Assembly (NCBI GenBank): GCA_905193995.1
Contig: CAJJQT010000017.1
Coordinates: 1 to 14,950, forward strand
DNA length: 14,950 nt
Reading direction: 5' to 3'
Origin: an uncultured Porphyromonadaceae bacterium
Lineage (GTDB): Bacteria; Bacteroidota; Bacteroidia; Bacteroidales; Muribaculaceae
Part shown: one piece after another, positions 1-6,396 of the stretch
Layout: each line of letters opens with the position of its first letter
Numbering within the stretch: position 1 is the stretch's first letter
The notes under the pieces: model-generated
Seen by the model: the letters and a program-made list of their open reading frames with translations, nothing else
Told to the model about the DNA's origin: nothing
Databases searched by the model: none
Made by a program: the position numbers and the translations under genes

Positions 1-353
1 TTATTGAGCTGGCAGTACGCTTTCCAATATGGTGTCAACTCTTTCTCTGCTTCTTGGAACCAATTATAATAGGTGCGTGAATAGCTTTGAGCGATATCCT
101 TAAAATCGACATCATTCAACTTTGGCAAACATACATTTAAGAATCGTTCTGATTCCTCTTTGAGTTTCATGACGGATTTTTCCAGAGCATCAATATCGTA
201 TGCAGCCATCTCCTCAGCTTCATCAATCAGATTATTCGGTTCAGGGAGTTCATCGTATAAATTCGCTATGTACAATGCATCGGCAAAGGACAATTCCTGT
301 TCCTCGGTGATACTATTGATGGTGATAAGGTCTTGAACAAGTTTGTTTATCAT
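1..353 (-). CDS. Unidentified protein, 3' end beyond the window
   Basis: I do not recognise this gene. It reads without a stop for 117 codons from an ATG at 353 and leaves the window at position 1, so its C-terminus is missing. The visible part is acidic and helix-like: an N-terminal segment rich in Glu, Asp and Leu, a charged stretch around residues 57-71 (ALEKSVMKLKEESER), then an aromatic stretch around residues 91-111 (YSRTYYNWFQ, PYW). There is no signal peptide or membrane segment, so it is probably cytoplasmic. The frame stays open upstream to a stop at 423-425, but no better start occurs there. The gene is clearly more AT-rich than every other gene in the window and lies next to the 3' end of a tRNA gene, which suggests acquired DNA. 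Coding status rests on the open frame and codon pattern; function is unknown. Confidence 0.6.
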   Translation of the reverse strand, partial: MINKLVQDLITINSITEEQELSFADALYIANLYDELPEPNNLIDEAEEMAAYDIDALEKSVMKLKEESERFLNVCLPKLNDVDFKDIAQSYSRTYYNWFQEAEKELTPYWKAYCQLN

Positions 354-445
354 TTGTATTGGCTTGAGATATTTATGGCTTTCACATGAATATAGAACAG
401 CATGAGTTCTCTTTGGTTCTCTTCAATAGTACACCATATGTCGCT

Positions 446-467
446 TTTGGCTATCCTTTGGCTACCC
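446..467. repeat. Two tandem 11-bp direct repeats
   Basis: The units TTTGGCTATCC and TTTGGCTACCC lie head to tail and differ at one base. They are in the AT-rich non-coding stretch between the tRNA gene and the unidentified gene. Short direct repeats beside a tRNA 3' end can be arm-type integrase or excisionase sites; that role is inference only. Confidence 0.5.
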
Positions 468-478
468 GATTTTACAGA

Positions 479-510
479 AATAGCTGATAACCAAACGATT
501 ATCAGCTATT
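479..510 (-). terminator. Hairpin just downstream of the tRNA gene
   Basis: A perfect 10-bp inverted repeat (TAGCTGATAA and TTATCAGCTA, extendable to 12 bp by A/T pairs) encloses an 8-base loop and begins 5 bases past the tRNA 3' end. On the minus strand the stem is followed by TCTGTAAAA rather than a clean T run, so a terminator role is plausible but not certain. The remaining bases from 354 to 515 hold only this hairpin, the tandem repeats and no gene. Confidence 0.45.
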
Positions 511-515
511 CTATG

Positions 516-588
516 AGCCGCGAGTGGGACTCGAACCCACGACCTTTTCGTTACGAATGAAATGCTCTACCAACTGAGCTATTGCGGC
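516..588 (-). tRNA. tRNA-Thr (anticodon CGT)
   Basis: A complete 73-base cloverleaf can be drawn: 7-bp acceptor stem, D arm, anticodon loop TTCGTAA with anticodon CGT (reads ACG), five-base variable loop, and T arm GTGGG/CCCAC with TTCGAGT loop. The discriminator is T and no CCA is encoded, as is usual in Bacteroidetes. Two stem positions are mismatched, A6.C67 in the acceptor stem and A31.C39 in the anticodon stem; both would be repaired by a C-to-T change in the 3' half. A promoter -7 element lies about 20 bases upstream, within the end of the DUF4270 gene. Confidence 0.93.
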
Positions 589-608
589 GATGTGTCACTT
601 TGACGGTG

Positions 609-616
609 CAAAGTTA
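609..616 (-). promoter_or_regulatory. Putative -7 element for the tRNA-Thr gene
   Basis: On the minus strand this reads TAACTTTG, followed by C, a perfect match to the Bacteroidetes -7 consensus TAnnTTTG. Its TAA is also the stop codon of the upstream DUF4270 gene. Transcription would start roughly 15 bases before the tRNA 5' end. I see no clear -33 TTG at 19-20 bases. Confidence 0.6.
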
Positions 617-2017
617 CAAATTTTTTCCGGACTGCGCGCTAAAAGTCAGTTTAATTTTTGCTTTGGCAAGCGAAATTTTTGCCATCACGGGTGTCGACAC
701 ATAGGGCGCGATGGACGTTACGACAGTCGACGTCCCGTAACCGTAGTTGTACGAACCTCCGGCAGCCGACTCGGTGTTGACCTGCACCGGCACGAGCACA
801 AAGGTCAGATCTTCGTCGGTGATGGTCTCGAGCTCGAGCAGATGGTTCAGATAACCGCGCAGGGCGAAGGTATATGCGCCGGTGCGGGCGCTGTAGGCCG
901 AGTAGAACGACGTGATGTTGTCGCAGACGGTGTTGTCGGCGAAGAACTTGTCGACGTCCTTCTTGAGGATGAGCATGGCGTAGGGCGGCGGCGTGATGCC
1001 GTACTTGTTGGGGATGGAGTCGGCGGGAATCTCGAATGTGAGCGAGTTGAGTACGCGCAGCGAGTTCTTGTAGCGATTGTAGCTGGCCGCCACCTCGCGG
1101 CCGGGGAAGCGGATGTCGACCTGATATCCGGCGGGGCCAGCGATCACGTGCTCGCCTGAGGCGATCATCTGCTCCAGCGAAGCGGCGGGGACATACTTGA
1201 TGATATTGCTCATCACCATCTCGGGCGTGACCGCGTAGTAGTCGCCGACATAGTTTTTGGTCTCGTAGCGGGCCGAGTCGGTGTTGTAGGTTGTCTTGTG
1301 GTAGTAGGTGCGCATCGAGGTGATGGAGAAGTCGCTGATGCGTCCGCTGCCGTAGCTCGAGCGGAAGAAGAATCCCTTGAAGACGTTCTCGGCGAAGCGC
1401 GCGGGCTCGCTGTAGACGGTCGGGTCGGCCATATAGGCGTCAAAGAGTTCGCGGGCAAGCGACACCGGCAGCTTCATTGCCACGGCAAGGTTGGTCTGTT
1501 TCTGCACCGAGTCGGGCTCGTTGGCTGTCGACGCGGTGTAGATAGCCGAAGCTATCGGTGCAGTGGCGTAGTATCCGGTTGGATCAAAGTTGCTGTAGAT
1601 GGGGTAAGGCAGATCGCGCGTGAGGCGGTAGATCTCGACTCCCATCGGCACGAGCGAGTCGCCAACGAAGTTTGTGCGGGGCATCTGCATGAAGAGCTTC
1701 ATCGAATCGATGTCGGCGGCACGCACCCCGACGGTGTCGATGCTTATCGAAGGCATGAACTGGGCCACGAACTCGCTCGACACGGATCCGTAGGCGGGAG
1801 CGTCGACCTGGCCGAGGAGCTGCGAGGTGGTGTGCGAGAGCACTACGGGATTGGATTCGGTGGAACCGGCGACGGTGAAGTCGGAGTCGACGACGATCAC
1901 CACTGATTCGTTGTCGAGCACATTGCCGACAGTGGATGTCTCGTCGCACGATATGGCGAATGCCGCGGCGAGCAGCGCGACAATTGCGGTCAGAATTGAG
2001 GATTTCATCCTAAGCAT
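614..2017 (-). CDS. DUF4270 family lipoprotein
   Basis: This 467-residue protein matches what I know of the DUF4270 family: a Bacteroidetes surface or periplasmic lipoprotein of unknown biochemical function, normally encoded next to a short glycogen-synthase-like gene, as here. The N-terminus is a lipoprotein signal, with a hydrophobic run at residues 8-23 ending in AISC at Cys24, followed by DET. The mature part is rich in Ser, Thr and Tyr, with beta-type segments such as YRLTRDLPYPIYSNFDPTGYY and a late ENVFKGFFFRSS block. The ATG at 2017 lies only five bases after the stop of the upstream GT5 gene, which implies co-transcription and perhaps coupled translation; an ATG at 2008 giving MKSSILT is equally possible. 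The stop codon at 614-616 overlaps the tRNA promoter. Family call good, function unknown. Confidence 0.85.
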   Translation of the reverse strand: MLRMKSSILTAIVALLAAAFAISCDETSTVGNVLDNESVVIVVDSDFTVAGSTESNPVVLSHTTSQLLGQVDAPAYGSVSSEFVAQFMPSISIDTVGVRAADIDSMKLFMQMPRTNFVGDSLVPMGVEIYRLTRDLPYPIYSNFDPTGYYATAPIASAIYTASTANEPDSVQKQTNLAVAMKLPVSLARELFDAYMADPTVYSEPARFAENVFKGFFFRSSYGSGRISDFSITSMRTYYHKTTYNTDSARYETKNYVGDYYAVTPEMVMSNIIKYVPAASLEQMIASGEHVIAGPAGYQVDIRFPGREVAASYNRYKNSLRVLNSLTFEIPADSIPNKYGITPPPYAMLILKKDVDKFFADNTVCDNITSFYSAYSARTGAYTFALRGYLNHLLELETITDEDLTFVLVPVQVNTESAAGGSYNYGYGTSTVVTSIAPYVSTPVMAKISLAKAKIKLTFSAQSGKNL

Positions 2018-2022
2018 ATGTG

Positions 2023-2826
2023 TTACAGGGAACGGTAAAAATCGCCGTAGGCCTTGGCGTAGTCGGCCTGCGGGTCATATTCAAGGAGGGGCTTGCCGCT
2101 GCGGCGGGCGTATTCGATGATCTCGGGGTCGACCTGATCGGAACTGATGGCCACAGCGTCGGCGAAATCGATGGCAAGGCGGTTGAGGGCGTTGAGATCG
2201 ACGGGGCCGTCGCCGAGCGATGCGAGCGCCTCGTCGCTGAAGCCATCCATGCGCAGCTTCTCGACGAAGCGCGGGTCGAACTCGGCGGGCAGCGAGCGGT
2301 CGTAGAGGGAGAATACCACCTTCGAGCTGCTGAAGGCCGGATCCTCGCCGTAGACGGTCTTGAGATACATGGGAACGAGGGCTGAGATCCAGCCCGTGCA
2401 GTGGATCACCGAGGGAACCCAGCGGAGCTTGCGGGCGGTCTCGAGGACACCGCGCACGAAGAATATCGAGCGTTCGTCGTTTTCGTGGGCGAGCGTGTCG
2501 GTCTCGAGCTCGTTGGCGTGGCGTTCGAAGTAGTCGTCGTTGTCGATGAAATAGACCTGCATGCGCGAGGGCTGCAGGGTAGCGACCTTGATGATCAGCG
2601 GATGGTCGGTGTCGTCGATGACAATGTTGAGTCCCGACAGGCGGATAACCTCGTGAAGCTGATTGCGGCGCTCGTTGATGGCGCCGTAGCGCGGCATGAA
2701 AGTTCTGACTTCGATTCCGGTCTCCTGGATGCTCTGAGGCAGGTCGCGTCCGAATGTCGACAGCGGATCCGGGGCCAGATACGGGGTAATCTCCTGTGAG
2801 ATATATAGCACTTTATTGACGTCCAT
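2023..2826 (-). CDS. Short GT5 (glycogen/starch synthase)-like protein
   Basis: The 267-residue product resembles only the N-terminal Rossmann half of GT5 glycogen synthases, which usually run to about 450-500 residues. It begins with a typical strand, KVLYISQEITPYL, and has TFMPRYGAINERR and IHCTGWISALVPMYL where glycogen synthase has its MPxY and HDWH-type motifs. Key residues are absent: the KTGGL loop for ADP-glucose is replaced by APDPLSTF (residues 18-25), the H-x-x-D-W motif has become HCTGW (142-146), and the C-terminal GT-B domain with its catalytic Lys and Glu is missing. It is likely to be a non-catalytic or altered relative despite the usual 'glycogen synthase' label. The length is a known form in Bacteroidetes rather than an obvious truncation, and the gene leads a two-gene unit with the DUF4270 lipoprotein. 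Confidence 0.85.
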   Translation of the reverse strand: MDVNKVLYISQEITPYLAPDPLSTFGRDLPQSIQETGIEVRTFMPRYGAINERRNQLHEVIRLSGLNIVIDDTDHPLIIKVATLQPSRMQVYFIDNDDYFERHANELETDTLAHENDERSIFFVRGVLETARKLRWVPSVIHCTGWISALVPMYLKTVYGEDPAFSSSKVVFSLYDRSLPAEFDPRFVEKLRMDGFSDEALASLGDGPVDLNALNRLAIDFADAVAISSDQVDPEIIEYARRSGKPLLEYDPQADYAKAYGDFYRSL

Positions 2827-2884
2827 CTGCTAACTGTATTTACACCCTGAAAGCCAATGGCGGCCGTAACGGGCTTTGATACTG

Positions 2885-2892
2885 CAAAATTA
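2885..2892 (-). promoter_or_regulatory. Putative -7 element for the GT5/DUF4270 unit
   Basis: The minus strand reads TAATTTTG followed by C, matching TAnnTTTG. A start near 2878 would give a leader of about 50 bases before the ATG at 2826. The -33 region is not convincing. Confidence 0.5.
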
Positions 2893-2931
2893 CAAAAAAA
2901 TTCCCGTTCGGCCGCCATTTTGGCGGGATTT
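2893..2931 (-). terminator. Putative terminator of the DUF4836/ABC/FtsX operon
   Basis: Downstream of the permease stop the minus strand contains CCGCCA-AAA-TGGCGG (a 6-bp hairpin at 2912-2926), nested within a possible TCCCG/CGGGA pairing that leads directly into AATTTTTTTG. The T run on the minus strand at 2895-2902 supports intrinsic termination. It sits immediately upstream of the -7 element of the next unit. The rest of 2827-2964 shows no gene. Confidence 0.5.
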
Positions 2932-2964
2932 TTGATTTTTTAGCACTCCGCAGGGCTGTGCGCG

Positions 2965-4149
2965 TCAGAAATACCGGCGGACGAGCCGACGTATTATCAG
3001 GCAGTTGATCGCCGTGACCGCGGCGATGAGAGCGGCTCCGGCACCGATGGCAGCCGCGGGCGACGTGACTGTCGCACCGAGAGCCTCCACCGCCGGAGTC
3101 CACACGCTTTCGATGGCCAGCATGGCCGCCGACGCAAGCACGAGTACTGCGGCGTTGACCGCAACCACCAGACGGATGTAGCAGCCCGACACCTGCGAGG
3201 GTCGGTAACCCAGAAGCAGCAGCCCGGCAATGGCGCGGCCGTTTTTCTGAATCAGCAGGAAGAGACTCAGCACCAGAATGAAGAGCGCCAGCAGCGTGAT
3301 GATGCCGCCTACGGCCGCGATCGACGTAGTGACAAGCTTAAGCAGATAGCTCGTGCGGCCCAGATCGTCGTCGGGCCCGGCTATCTGATAGTCGCGTTCC
3401 TCAAAAAATCCGCGCACGGAGGCGTCGGTCGGATCGGCTACCGTAACGATCAGCCGCGAGGGCGCCTTGACCCCGTCGGAACCGAAATGCCGGTGAGCCC
3501 AGTCCATGAACTCCTGCGGCACGGCTATGGTATTGAGCCACGACGAGAAGCCGACGATGCGGGCGGGCAGCACGGCGCTGCCGCGCTCGCCGCTGAGGCT
3601 TACCGTCAGCGGCACCGACGATATGACACTCTCGCTGATCATGGGCATGCGGCCGCTGGCGGCAAAGCCGAAGTTATAGAGGGTCAGATAGTCCTTCGAC
3701 AGCACTATCGGTATCTCGGGATGGAGCGAATCGAACTCGAAGCCCTCTATCCGGCCGTCGACGAGGCGGTCGGGCACCGATTCGAAGAACAGGGCCGTGG
3801 CCATGTGTCGGCCGCCCATATTGATCGATGCATACACCTCGAAGTCCGAAGCCTGGAAGGCCGACACGTCGCCGCACCAGCTCTGCGAGCGGATTTCCTC
3901 AATCTCCTCGTCGCTGAAGTCGGTCGAGCTCGAGCCGAAAGTATCGAGCAGTCCGACAGGCTTGGATATGACTATATTGCGCGGCGACACAAGCTGCACG
4001 TCGCTGTCGCCCCGGCCGGTAAGAGCCCGGCCTATGTCGTTGTAGAACTGAATGGCCACCATGACGATGACCAGGCCGACGAGCGTAGCCAAGGCGTAGC
4101 CACCGATCTGCCAGGGGCTTATATTCTTACGAAGCAGTTTCCAGATCAT
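2965..4149 (-). CDS. FtsX-type ABC transporter permease
   Basis: The product is 394 residues if it begins at the ATG at 4149, which overlaps the ATPase stop by four bases (ATGA); the longer open frame upstream is antisense-like and lacks transporter character. Topology is that of a MacB/LolC-type permease: TM1 at about residues 16-35, a large extracytoplasmic domain at 36-270, then three C-terminal TM segments near 275-301, 325-346 and 365-386, ending in a basic tail (RRLVRRYF). The loop KNGRAIAGLLLLGYRPSQV between TM2 and TM3 matches the coupling region of the FtsX family. It should pair with the ATPase just upstream to move or release a lipid, lipoprotein or peptide, or to transmit force across the inner membrane. 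The substrate is unknown; the DUF4836 lipoprotein made from the same operon is an obvious candidate partner. Confidence 0.82.
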   Translation of the reverse strand: MIWKLLRKNISPWQIGGYALATLVGLVIVMVAIQFYNDIGRALTGRGDSDVQLVSPRNIVISKPVGLLDTFGSSSTDFSDEEIEEIRSQSWCGDVSAFQASDFEVYASINMGGRHMATALFFESVPDRLVDGRIEGFEFDSLHPEIPIVLSKDYLTLYNFGFAASGRMPMISESVISSVPLTVSLSGERGSAVLPARIVGFSSWLNTIAVPQEFMDWAHRHFGSDGVKAPSRLIVTVADPTDASVRGFFEERDYQIAGPDDDLGRTSYLLKLVTTSIAAVGGIITLLALFILVLSLFLLIQKNGRAIAGLLLLGYRPSQVSGCYIRLVVAVNAAVLVLASAAMLAIESVWTPAVEALGATVTSPAAAIGAGAALIAAVTAINCLIIRRLVRRYF

Positions 4150-4826
4150 AGCGTCAGCTGTGTTACGGGGGCATCGACCGCGAGCGGGTTGCCCACCGAG
4201 GTGAATATTACGCCGGCGTCCTGTCGGCGGGCGTCCTCCATGATCATCGCGGCGCACTGGCTGTTGTTGTAGGCGTCGAGGTGACTGACCGGTTCGTCGA
4301 GCAGGATGAAGTCGTAGGGCTGGCACAGGGCGCGGACAATGGCCACGCGCTGCTTCTGGCCGACCGACATGCGCCCTGCGGGGCGGTCGAGCAGATTATC
4401 TATGCCCAGACGGCGGAACATATCCGTGATTTCGGTATCGGTCTTGCAGCCGGTGAGGCGATTTTTGAGCCGGACATTGTCCATGGCGGTGAGCTCGTCG
4501 AAGATGTCGAGCTCCTGGGGCAGGTAGGCCAGATGTCGGCGGCGCACCTCACACCAGCCGTTGACGCCCAGCGTGCTGACATCGGTGTCGTTGAAGCTGA
4601 TCGAGCCGCAGTAATCGTGCCGGCTGCCGTAGATGAAGCTGCACAGCGACGTCTTGCCCGTACCCGACCGGGCGTTAAGGCAATACACCTCGCCGCGGCG
4701 AAAGCTGAGATCGGCCAGCATCACCTGCGAGCGGTCGAAGCGTTCACGGCCGGCCTTATCATCAAATACGCGGGGCAAGACCCCGCGTAATTTGATTTCG
4801 CTTATCTGTGAAATGTTGTCTTTCAA
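4146..4826 (-). CDS. ABC transporter ATP-binding protein with degenerate motifs
   Basis: A 226-residue nucleotide-binding domain. Visible motifs: Walker A NARSGTGKT (residues 51-59, catalytic Lys58, but Ala where the first Gly normally stands), Q-loop YLPQ (Gln104), signature MSVGQKQR (153-160, Val in place of the second residue Gly of LSGGQ), Walker B FILLDEP (Asp177, Glu178) and D-loop SHLD. The switch His expected after the strand VIFTS is absent: the sequence reads TSVGN. The start is a TTG at 4824-4826; the first in-frame ATG (residue 36) would remove the first beta strands, and no ATG or GTG lies between the TTG and the preceding in-frame stop. It follows the DUF4836 gene after 18 bases and overlaps the permease gene by four. 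Probably a functional but atypical MacB/LolD-like partner of that permease. Confidence 0.82.
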   Translation of the reverse strand: MKDNISQISEIKLRGVLPRVFDDKAGRERFDRSQVMLADLSFRRGEVYCLNARSGTGKTSLCSFIYGSRHDYCGSISFNDTDVSTLGVNGWCEVRRRHLAYLPQELDIFDELTAMDNVRLKNRLTGCKTDTEITDMFRRLGIDNLLDRPAGRMSVGQKQRVAIVRALCQPYDFILLDEPVSHLDAYNNSQCAAMIMEDARRQDAGVIFTSVGNPLAVDAPVTQLTL

Positions 4827-4844
4827 GTTCGTGACAGTTTTTGA

Positions 4845-6263
4845 TCAGAAACGGCCCTGGAGCTTGACTCCGGCCTCGACGAGGGTGAGCAGGAAAGGCT
4901 TGTCGGTATTGGTCAGCTCGACTTCACCGTCAATCTCGTCCTTAGTTATGTGGGCGCTGCCCTTGACACCGAACTTGATGCCTGCCTGCTTGAATCCGAA
5001 GAAGTTGGCGGGCAGGTTGACGGATGCGAAAGCGTACCAGTCGTCCTTGCTGCCCATGGTCGAATTGGGTGATTTCTCAGCCGTGGCCACTGCGAGACAG
5101 TCGCCGTCGACGAAGAATCGGATATTGCCCTGACGCGGGATCTTGACTTCAAAGCCGTCGTCGTCGCCCGAGACCTTCAGACCTGCATCTTTTGCAAGGC
5201 TCTTGAGATTCTTGAGCAGTTTCGCGCCGCGACCGTCGAGAGTGGCGACGCCGAACGCACCGGTGACGCCCTTGAGGCTCTCGGGCTGCTTGGCCGGGTT
5301 ATCGAGGTTGGCGGTAAAGAAGAAGCCGCCGCTGAGGGCCTTGAGGATATCCTCGGAGTCGACGGGCAGACCGCGCAGGTTGCGCTCCACATCGCGCAGC
5401 ATCCAGCTTTCGCCGTACTTGTCGAGGGCCTTGAGAACGCTCATGTCCTTGAGACCGCCGAACGCGAAGGCTATGTTGTCGTCCTCGCTGACGAACTTGG
5501 CGAGATCGCCGATGGGCGCGAGCTCGACGGGAGCTTCCGTCGACAGATCGATTTCCTTGCCGGAAGTGTTCATCACCTTGCCTTCGAACTTGGCTTTGGC
5601 GCCGTCGAGTTCAACCGAGAACGCCATGGCGAAGTCGACCTTCGCCTCAGGCGACACTACGATTCCGTACATAGTCTTGGAGCTGCGGCTCTGTATGGCA
5701 TCGACCTTCCAGTCGGCCAGCGGCTCCGACATCTTGTCGAAAGTCTTGCGGACAATCTTCTTCAGCGCGGCTTCGTCCTCGTACCACAGACCGGGAATGA
5801 AGATCAGCACATTTCCTTCCACCAGGGCGACATCACCGCCGTAGGTGGCGTCTTCTTCGACAAAGACAGCCTTGTCATCGATATTTTTCTTTTTCAGACC
5901 GAATTTCTTGAGCGATGACTCCACCTCGGCGCCGTCCTTGATGAGCACTGCAATGGTGCTGTAGGGAGATTTCTCGTATCCTGCCACCATCACGCGCTCG
6001 TAGTCGATGCCACGGAGCTTCGAGATTTCCTTCACCCCGTCGCCGGCGAGTTTCTTCAGCGACGAAGGCAGCACAACCTGACCGTCCTCGAAGCTTGCGT
6101 CGAGCGATTTCAGCACCTGTACAGGGTTGATCAGCGCCACGGCCACGGCATCGTCACCGGCTACCGAAAGGAGCTCTTTTGTCTTGCTGTCGGAGCATGA
6201 CGTCACGCCGAAAAGCAGCAGGGCGGCTATGGCAGTGAACAAAAGATTGCAGATTTTCTTCAT
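4845..6263 (-). CDS. DUF4836 family lipoprotein
   Basis: The 472-residue product starts at the ATG at 6263, giving MKKICNLLFT and a lipoprotein signal ending in VTSC with the lipidated Cys at residue 23; an upstream ATG at 6347 in the same frame would add 28 residues with no signal character and would place the promoter inside the gene. The mature protein has the pattern I associate with DUF4836, a Bacteroidetes family of unknown function: an early DAVAVALINPVQVLKSL segment, repeated Lys-rich KKFGLKKKN and SSLKKL stretches, a central IAFAFGGL motif and a later GGFFFTANLD segment. A beta-rich, two-lobed fold is likely. It lies first in an operon with an ABC ATPase and an FtsX-type permease, so it may be a client or accessory of that transporter; this is inference. 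Its own promoter lies at 6315-6344. Confidence 0.85.
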   Translation of the reverse strand: MKKICNLLFTAIAALLLFGVTSCSDSKTKELLSVAGDDAVAVALINPVQVLKSLDASFEDGQVVLPSSLKKLAGDGVKEISKLRGIDYERVMVAGYEKSPYSTIAVLIKDGAEVESSLKKFGLKKKNIDDKAVFVEEDATYGGDVALVEGNVLIFIPGLWYEDEAALKKIVRKTFDKMSEPLADWKVDAIQSRSSKTMYGIVVSPEAKVDFAMAFSVELDGAKAKFEGKVMNTSGKEIDLSTEAPVELAPIGDLAKFVSEDDNIAFAFGGLKDMSVLKALDKYGESWMLRDVERNLRGLPVDSEDILKALSGGFFFTANLDNPAKQPESLKGVTGAFGVATLDGRGAKLLKNLKSLAKDAGLKVSGDDDGFEVKIPRQGNIRFFVDGDCLAVATAEKSPNSTMGSKDDWYAFASVNLPANFFGFKQAGIKFGVKGSAHITKDEIDGEVELTNTDKPFLLTLVEAGVKLQGRF

Positions 6264-6314
6264 AATTTGCTTTATTATTTTGTGTTTAAACGGTATATTC
6301 AGGATGGTTTCCGG

Positions 6315-6344
6315 CAAAGTTAAGTATTTATTTCTGATTGGCAA
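6315..6344 (-). promoter_or_regulatory. Promoter of the DUF4836/ABC/FtsX operon
   Basis: On the minus strand a TTG (6344-6342) is followed after 19 bases by TAACTTTG (6322-6315), an excellent fit to the Bacteroidetes -33/-7 promoter. Transcription should start near 6309, leaving a leader of about 45 bases that contains the palindrome GTTTAAAC (6284-6291). Confidence 0.7.
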
Positions 6345-6365
6345 CATTTATCCGCAAAAAAATAG

Positions 6366-6373
6366 TAACTTTG
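6366..6373 (+). promoter_or_regulatory. -7 element for the aminotransferase gene
   Basis: TAACTTTG followed by C, a perfect -7 match, 23 bases before the ATG at 6397. The nearest upstream TTG (6338-6340) is about 25 bases away, longer than the usual 19-20, so the -33 element is weak or absent. It faces the divergent DUF4836 promoter. Confidence 0.6.
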
Positions 6374-6396
6374 CCTAAAATTCAGACTAATTTACT

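Noticed and set aside
3487..4272. Plus-strand open frame of 261 codons opposite the permease
   Set aside because: Antisense to a well-supported FtsX-type permease and ATPase; composition is that of a complementary frame.
4150..4326. Longer N-terminus for the FtsX-type permease from an ATG at 4326
   Set aside because: The extra 59 residues are Arg/Pro-rich and lie entirely within the ATPase gene; the ATG at 4149 gives a normal TM1 and the ATGA overlap.
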